NCBI GenBank assembly: GCA_947173955.1
Contig: CAMWHE010000008.1
Coordinates: 1-64,000, forward strand
Length of the DNA stretch: 64,000 nt
Reading direction: 5' to 3'
From: an uncultured Bacteroidales bacterium
GTDB taxonomy: Bacteria; Bacteroidota; Bacteroidia; Bacteroidales; Muribaculaceae
Below the pieces are notes generated by a model, which saw nothing but the letters and a program-made list of their open reading frames with translations, was not told the origin of the DNA and made no database searches. Below are positions 60,401-64,000 of the stretch, piece by piece; position 1 is the stretch's first letter; every line of letters starts with the position of its first letter. A program made the translations under genes and the position numbers.

Positions 60401-62983
60401 CTCAAGTCAGGTCTCGGTGTGGGCGGTATCGGCGGTTATGCCGGATATGACGGCGTAGCTACCACCATCGACAACTGCTACGTAACCGGTAAGATGGAGA
60501 ATCCCGACGCTTATGCCGGCGGTCTGGCCGGTACTAATGCAGCCGACCTCACCATCACCAACTCCTACGCTCAGGTTGAAGTCAAGGGCGGCAAATTCGC
60601 TACCGGCCTCGTCGGTCGTGGCCGCAACAACATCACCATCAAGAACACTTACGTTTCCGGCACAGTCGCTTCTTCCGAAGGCAAGACTGCCACTCTCGCT
60701 CTCGTCGCTGCCACTGACAAGCCTTCCGGCGTCACACTGACACTTGAAAACGTAGTCGCTGTCAATACCGGTGCTACTGATATGACCAACTACGGTACAA
60801 TGGCTACCGGCACACCTGCTACCGACGTCAAGACCGTCAAGACCTGGGACGCCTTCAACAAAGGCCTCCTCTTCAACGACCTCCCCGCCCTCAACTGGCA
60901 GGAGAATGCCGTCGAAGGTCCTGAAGATCCCGGCGTAGTCGGCGAAGAAGTAACCGTAAAGAAAGAAGCCGCTGAAATCTTCGCTGAAGAATCATCGGAT
61001 CTTACTGCCATAAGCCCTATCCACCTCAACGACGACATTGACCTCATATTCGAAAAAGGATCCGGTTATGCCAATCCGTCATATAAAACGACATATGGTA
61101 CTTTAGCACTTACCATCGAAAGAGGTAACATTGTAAAAGTTGTAGGCCGAAATGAAAATGTCAACATCACGAAGATCGACATTGCATTCACCAGCTCGAC
61201 ATGGAACTTCCAGGCTTCCAGCGTACCTGCAGAAAATCTCGTGAACGGTAATTCCAACATCACCTGGACTAATGCCGAGGGCGCAAATGCAGTTACATTT
61301 ACCAATACCGCTATGTCCTCTGGTCGTATCGCAAGCTTTGAAGTGACCTACACTGTTAAGCCTGCCGAACCCGAGCTCGCCGCCAAATACACCGGTGCTC
61401 CCCAGATGGACGCTTTCGGCAATAAAGCGGATACAGAAGCCACTCTGACTTTTGATAAGGAAGCCGGTAAAGCCACTCTGGTGATTAAGGGTATGAACCA
61501 GACCCTCGTTAACACAACCGTCGTTTACACCGTGGTAGGCAACACCGTAACCCTCAAGGACGCCGAGGTATATGACCCGGAGGCCACCGTCTCTCCCGTC
61601 ATCAAACCCCAGGATGTAGTCTTCACCGTTGGTGAGGACGGCAACCTCACCTCCGAGCAGACCATCGCCGGCTCTGCAATGGGAATGGTGATGACCATCG
61701 ACCTCTCTTCTGCTCCCCTCGTTCCCGAAGTGACTGAAGAGCCCGAACCGGAGCCCGTGCCTGTGACCGAGCTCTCCGTAAACAAGGGAATCGCTGACAT
61801 ATTTACATCCAACGTCACCGACCTTGAAGCCGCAAGCCCCGTTAAGCTTAACGACGACATCAAGCTCTCGTTTGAAAAGGGCACCGCTTATGCGGCTCCC
61901 TCTGCTACTGTTCCCTCGTATGGTGCATCTTATGTTCTTTTCTCCGGCGGTAGCGTTATGAAGTTCGTTGGAAGCAATGAAGACGTCAAGATTACCAAGA
62001 TTGACATCACTTGCTCAACCAACAGCTACACATTCACCGCATCGAGCACACCTGCCGAGACTCTGACCACCACCAAGCCCAACATCGTTTGGTCAAATGA
62101 GGAAGGAGCCAACGAAGTCACCATAACCAATAGCGGTTATAGCGGCGGACGTATCATCAACATCGAAGTTGTCTATACAGTTCCTGCCGAAGGTGGCGAC
62201 GAACCCGAACCTACTCCCGTTGACCCCGTGGAGCTGGCTGCCAAATACACCGGCGCACCCAAGATGGACGCGTTCGGCAATAAAGCCGATACAGAGACCA
62301 CTCTGACATTCGACAAGGACGCCGGCAAAGCCACTCTGGCGATTAAGGGTATGAACCAGACCCTCGTTAACACAACCGTCGTTTACACCGTGGTAGGCAA
62401 CACCGTAACCCTCAAGGACGCCGAGGTATATGACCCGGAGGCCACCGTCTCTCCCGTCATCAAACCCCAGGATGTAGTCTTCACCGTTGGTGAGGACGGC
62501 AACCTCACCTCCGAGCAGACCATCGCCGGCTCTGCAATGGGAATGGTGATGACCATCGACCTCTCTTCTGCTCCCCTCGTTCCCGAAGTGACTGAAGAGC
62601 CCGAACCTGTTCCCGCCGTCGAGCTCGCAGCCAAATACACCGGTGCTCCCCAGATGGACGCTTTCGGCAATAAAGCCGATACAGAGACCACTCTGACTTT
62701 TGATAAGGACGCAGCTAAAGCCACTCTCGTGATTAAGGGTATGGGACAGAACCTCATTAACACAACCGTTGATTACACTCTGGAAGGCAACACCGTAACC
62801 CTTAAGGATGCCGAGGTATATGACCCGGAGGCTACCGTCTCTCCCGTCATCAAACCCCAGGATGTAGTCTTCACCGTTGGTGAGGACGGCAACCTCACCT
62901 CCGAGCAGACCATCGCCGGCTCTGCTATGGGTATGTTGATGACCATCGACCTCTCCTCAGCACCCCTCGTTCCCGCTGAATAA
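57413..62983 (+). CDS. Giant secreted repeat protein (GLUG-like and tandem beta repeats)
   Basis: 1856 residues. Signal peptide MKKQLLTLGVLMAASFAAFA. An N-terminal unique part (to about 605) is followed by two 281-residue units (about 610-890 and 891-1171) that hold GLUG-like stretches (GLAGTNAADLTITNSYAQVE; HFDGNHHIISNLTSIAENKE). Next are two EIF-type beta domains (about 1180-1315 and 1450-1605) and three repeats beginning KYTGAP-MDAFGNKADTE (from about 1323, 1610 and 1740). Pro/Glu linkers (EVTEEPEPEPVPV) join them. It looks like a surface adhesin or glycan-binding stalk. No catalytic motif or sorting domain is visible at the end, SSAPLVPAE. Coupled to the preceding gene. Confidence 0.85.
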   Translation: MKKQLLTLGVLMAASFAAFAQSASDRLDIYGKDGKFVSVMKDDVQEITVGKADSGDGYTSVSVTTPAGVQTRDIDNITEIKYSPIIKSLAHQLDTIHAPNSEVVLLDWRNNTDVYDEAQIDPSKPADWRGAWADGIVHFILRTDKGFAADFKITGEYSGKVYSDNPSFVFWSLKEISGLYCDSYAFYMPFEPVVIEAISWELDTYKDAPFLGTYSAYGLIPAENRIAVNAKADASIAFDANTTYTLKSTDKHEFDILDLYSWDEEKNSVTYVTYEGELRNEADVDVKYGLIGKFDGDFFFGTVHDILNDKMENSVSYFASRKEVEVTVAVANEYNQHILVEAKPTDGSDASYFYYDINAIYPIRLTAELASGKSIGEVSYGFFLLDGAKYLRYLYHGQGAKPELTFRGSEYGTYTGESGDLKLDGFGSCTLGDAEGTYKKDGGALTVTIGNDERYFAIDPAAKTYVETVSDPWDGQAEYTLSTARGVFRGGEPNDNNSMSVKFTQNDKGKDVVDIRFNIKRNDGFSGADGISDLCSYLYDAKNQTVVVTNVYMGTSANSSGIGTITLKVSDDKNSLWLDDTESDRLYMVGNTNSYLFTGAVNTMYAPRPIAKGSGTEEDPYQLTTAEEIEAMKEVVSTETATWFKLMNDIDMTGINHIPPVGYTGDDYGKTIHFDGNHHIISNLTSIAENKEFYYASLLGVFQGSVKDLGLVNVNLKSGLGVGGIGGYAGYDGVATTIDNCYVTGKMENPDAYAGGLAGTNAADLTITNSYAQVEVKGGKFATGLVGRGRNNITIKNTYVSGTVASSEGKTATLALVAATDKPSGVTLTLENVVAVNTGATDMTNYGTMATGTPATDIKAVKSWDAFNEGLLFNELPALNWQENAEAPKLIANGSGTEEDPYQLTTAEEIEAMKEVVSTETATWFKLMNDIDMTGINHIPPVGYTGDDYGKTIHFDGNHHIISNLTSIAENKEFYYASLLGVFQGSVKDLGLVNVNLKSGLGVGGIGGYAGYDGVATTIDNCYVTGKMENPDAYAGGLAGTNAADLTITNSYAQVEVKGGKFATGLVGRGRNNITIKNTYVSGTVASSEGKTATLALVAATDKPSGVTLTLENVVAVNTGATDMTNYGTMATGTPATDVKTVKTWDAFNKGLLFNDLPALNWQENAVEGPEDPGVVGEEVTVKKEAAEIFAEESSDLTAISPIHLNDDIDLIFEKGSGYANPSYKTTYGTLALTIERGNIVKVVGRNENVNITKIDIAFTSSTWNFQASSVPAENLVNGNSNITWTNAEGANAVTFTNTAMSSGRIASFEVTYTVKPAEPELAAKYTGAPQMDAFGNKADTEATLTFDKEAGKATLVIKGMNQTLVNTTVVYTVVGNTVTLKDAEVYDPEATVSPVIKPQDVVFTVGEDGNLTSEQTIAGSAMGMVMTIDLSSAPLVPEVTEEPEPEPVPVTELSVNKGIADIFTSNVTDLEAASPVKLNDDIKLSFEKGTAYAAPSATVPSYGASYVLFSGGSVMKFVGSNEDVKITKIDITCSTNSYTFTASSTPAETLTTTKPNIVWSNEEGANEVTITNSGYSGGRIINIEVVYTVPAEGGDEPEPTPVDPVELAAKYTGAPKMDAFGNKADTETTLTFDKDAGKATLAIKGMNQTLVNTTVVYTVVGNTVTLKDAEVYDPEATVSPVIKPQDVVFTVGEDGNLTSEQTIAGSAMGMVMTIDLSSAPLVPEVTEEPEPVPAVELAAKYTGAPQMDAFGNKADTETTLTFDKDAAKATLVIKGMGQNLINTTVDYTLEGNTVTLKDAEVYDPEATVSPVIKPQDVVFTVGEDGNLTSEQTIAGSAMGMLMTIDLSSAPLVPAE
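59241..60926 (+). repeat. 843-bp tandem duplication inside the giant gene
   Basis: Two in-frame copies, offset by exactly 843 nt (281 codons), as shown by GAGGAAGATCCCTATCAGCT at 59261 and 60104. Between about 59260 and 59990 the copies are almost identical at DNA level, including silent positions; the edges differ more. This points to recent duplication or gene conversion. Confidence 0.9.
61381..62980 (+). repeat. Three-copy C-terminal repeat of the giant gene
   Basis: Copies start near 61381, 62240 and 62631. Copies 1 and 2 are offset by 858 nt and almost identical from 61483 to about 61744; copies 2 and 3 by 390 nt. The 858-nt spacing equals one beta domain plus one repeat, so the second and first blocks arose by duplication of that composite unit. 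Confidence 0.85.
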
Positions 62984-63069
62984 CAATATTCAACAACAGC
63001 TATTATAGACGAATCGCGGCCTGCACCCATGCAAGCCGCGATTCTCTTTTTAGTCTATTGTATTTTTCC

Positions 63070-63390
63070 CTATAGAGCAGCCGCAATTCTGCGGATAGCG
63101 GCCAACCGCTCCATAAAAGGTTTACTGGTTTCTAATGTCTGCATATCGTAACGTGTTTGAAGTTTCAGCAGCGCATAAGCCGGAATATCCAATGCCGCCT
63201 CTAAGAGATATGCCGTGGCTGTTGTAACGGGACGCTTCCCATTCAGAACCTCATTAAGCGCTGTAGGCGACATGCCGATCTCCGCCGCTAACTTTCGCTG
63301 CGATATATTGCGATATTCGATCTCGTCCTTGACTATGGCGCCCGGATGTGTCGGGAACGCTCCAAAATTATTCTTATCCATAGACCACAT
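63070..63390 (-). CDS. higA: HigA-family antitoxin
   Basis: 106 residues (or 103 from the ATG at 63381). THPGAIVKDEIEYRNISQRK leads into an HTH (about 32-60: LAAEIGMSPTALNEVLNGKR), followed by ATAYLLEAALDIPAYALLKL and the closing RLAAIRRIAAAL. It should bind and inhibit the adjacent toxin and repress the operon through the palindrome at 63748-63764. Its start overlaps the toxin stop by 1 nt (TAATG). Toxin-first order is characteristic of higBA. Confidence 0.9.
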   Translation of the reverse strand: MWSMDKNNFGAFPTHPGAIVKDEIEYRNISQRKLAAEIGMSPTALNEVLNGKRPVTTATAYLLEAALDIPAYALLKLQTRYDMQTLETSKPFMERLAAIRRIAAAL

Positions 63391-63707
63391 TATTTATAGT
63401 GATTTGTCAAGTCTATAATATTACACACGGTAACTATAATATCACTTTTAACCTGAGTAGATTTGAATTCGATCCGATACTGGTCATTAACTCTGACTGA
63501 CTCAATCCCGCGTTTATCACCTGTGAGCATTTCATAATTTAAACTATTGAATTTATACAGGTCTTCCGTTGACTCGACAGCCCGCATCAAATCTATCACA
63601 CGAATATAACGCTTGATAATTGACGGCTGATAACGGTGCTTCTTATCCGGAGTTTTACCGCTGAAATACAATGCCGCCAAGTATTCTTTGTCAAATTCAA
63701 TCTCCAT
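63390..63707 (-). CDS. higB: HigB-family toxin (RelE fold)
   Basis: 105 residues from the ATG at 63707 (MEIEFDKEYLAALYFSGKTP). The ATG at 63767 lies upstream of the promoter and is excluded. The RelE/HigB pattern is visible: IIKRYIRVIDLMRAVESTED, LYKFNSLNYEMLTGDKRGIE and SVRVNDQYRIEFKSTQVKSD, with the basic/aromatic residues R and Y of the last two strands in the position used for ribosome-dependent mRNA cleavage. Ends IIDLTNHYK. A complete module with the antitoxin gene downstream. Confidence 0.88.
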   Translation of the reverse strand: MEIEFDKEYLAALYFSGKTPDKKHRYQPSIIKRYIRVIDLMRAVESTEDLYKFNSLNYEMLTGDKRGIESVRVNDQYRIEFKSTQVKSDIIVTVCNIIDLTNHYK

Positions 63708-63723
63708 ATTCAAAACTTCAATG

Positions 63724-63764
63724 CAAAGTAAATAATAAATAACAGCATTCACAAATTTTGTGAA
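63724..63764 (-). promoter_or_regulatory. higBA promoter with palindromic operator
   Basis: Minus strand: TTTG (63755-63752), 20-nt spacer and TTACTTTG (63731-63724; one mismatch to TAnnTTTG). The palindrome TTCACAAATTTTGTGAA (63748-63764) covers the TTTG box, as expected for an autorepressor site. Transcription starts about 10 nt before the toxin ATG. Confidence 0.75.
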
Positions 63765-63950
63765 CACAAATCGACTTGTATGTCAGTTTGTGTTACGGGA
63801 TCGCCTCCAGAAAGGATAAAATGACACTTTGCCGTGAGCCCTATGTTAGATGCTATGACCGATAGTTAAGATATATGCAGATAATCCTGACCCTATTTAA
63901 TCGGCGGGCTGCGCACGCCCTTTGGGCGGATATGGACGATGATCATTATA

Positions 63951-63983
63951 CCGGGCACATGTCGCTCCGCTCCATGTACCCGG
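63951..63983 (-). repeat. Dispersed palindromic repeat, copy 3
   Basis: Read on the minus strand: CCGGGTACATGGAGC then GGAGCGACATGTGCCCGG, the same 33-nt palindrome as at 6495 and 49698. The remainder of 63765-64000 holds a small CGCCC/GGGCG hairpin (about 63917-63929) and no gene. Confidence 0.75.
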
Positions 63984-64000
63984 CTATCTATCTTACATGG

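Noticed and set aside
59241..60926. Composite transposon or IS copies
   Set aside because: The repeats keep the reading frame, have no terminal inverted repeats and encode no transposase.

Overview
The window looks like a chromosomal segment of a gut Bacteroidales, most likely a Muribaculaceae-type organism; the family-level placement is my inference. The signs are SusC/SusD pairs, fimbrillin lipoproteins, a DcaP-like porin, an M6 protease with the C-terminal tail common in Bacteroidales secreted proteins, roughly balanced base composition, and promoters of the Bacteroidetes type (TTTG, 19-21 nt spacer, TAnnTTTG) instead of -35/-10 boxes. No phage, IS element, integrase or CRISPR array was seen.

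Layout. 1-3.6 kb: end of a tRNA-Asn, an rRNA/tRNA methyltransferase, an orphan HigA antitoxin, a regulator/membrane-protein pair with two palindromic operators, a lipoprotein and a TlpA-like thioredoxin protein. 3.8-8.4 kb: a DcaP-like porin, then a lower-GC stretch of secreted orphan proteins, a truncated gene fused to a dispersed repeat, and a fragment that reads like an RHS core. 8.4-17.6 kb: M6 protease, an isomerase/kinase-like pair, an LTA-synthase-type phosphatase/transferase, an esterase and a PpiD/SurA-like periplasmic chaperone. 17.8-19.4 kb: metK behind a long leader with a SAM-II-like aptamer and an intrinsic terminator. 19.4-25.5 kb: a four-gene fimbrial locus (DUF3575, DUF5119, two fimbrillin-type lipoproteins). 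25.6-46.3 kb: a polysaccharide utilisation locus on the minus strand: SusC, SusD, a DUF5018-like surface lipoprotein, a SIS isomerase/deaminase, a ROK kinase, GH2, GH20, an unassigned TIM-barrel protein, a DUF6259 protein, a phosphodiester glycosidase and a DUF4855 protein. 46.7-56.7 kb: AspT/YidE-type transporter, thioredoxin, an unknown basic protein followed by hairpins, a TPR protein, a SulP transporter, and an operon of cyclophilin, M16 protease and small proteins. 56.9-63.8 kb: a translationally coupled pair of secreted proteins, the second a 1856-residue repeat protein, then a HigBA toxin-antitoxin module.

How the genes fit together. The PUL reads as an amino-sugar glycan pathway: SusC/SusD capture and import, surface or periplasmic glycosidases with beta-N-acetylhexosaminidase, exo-glucosaminidase-like and GalNAc-ase-like folds trim the glycan, and a ROK kinase plus a GlmS-like SIS protein convert the released sugar in the cytoplasm. 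No SusR, HTCS or ECF-sigma/anti-sigma regulator lies nearby. The most interesting non-coding signals are the metK leader, the operator pair at 2.1-2.2 kb, and a 33-nt palindromic repeat found three times between genes. All identifications are by eye from translated sequence; none was checked against a database.
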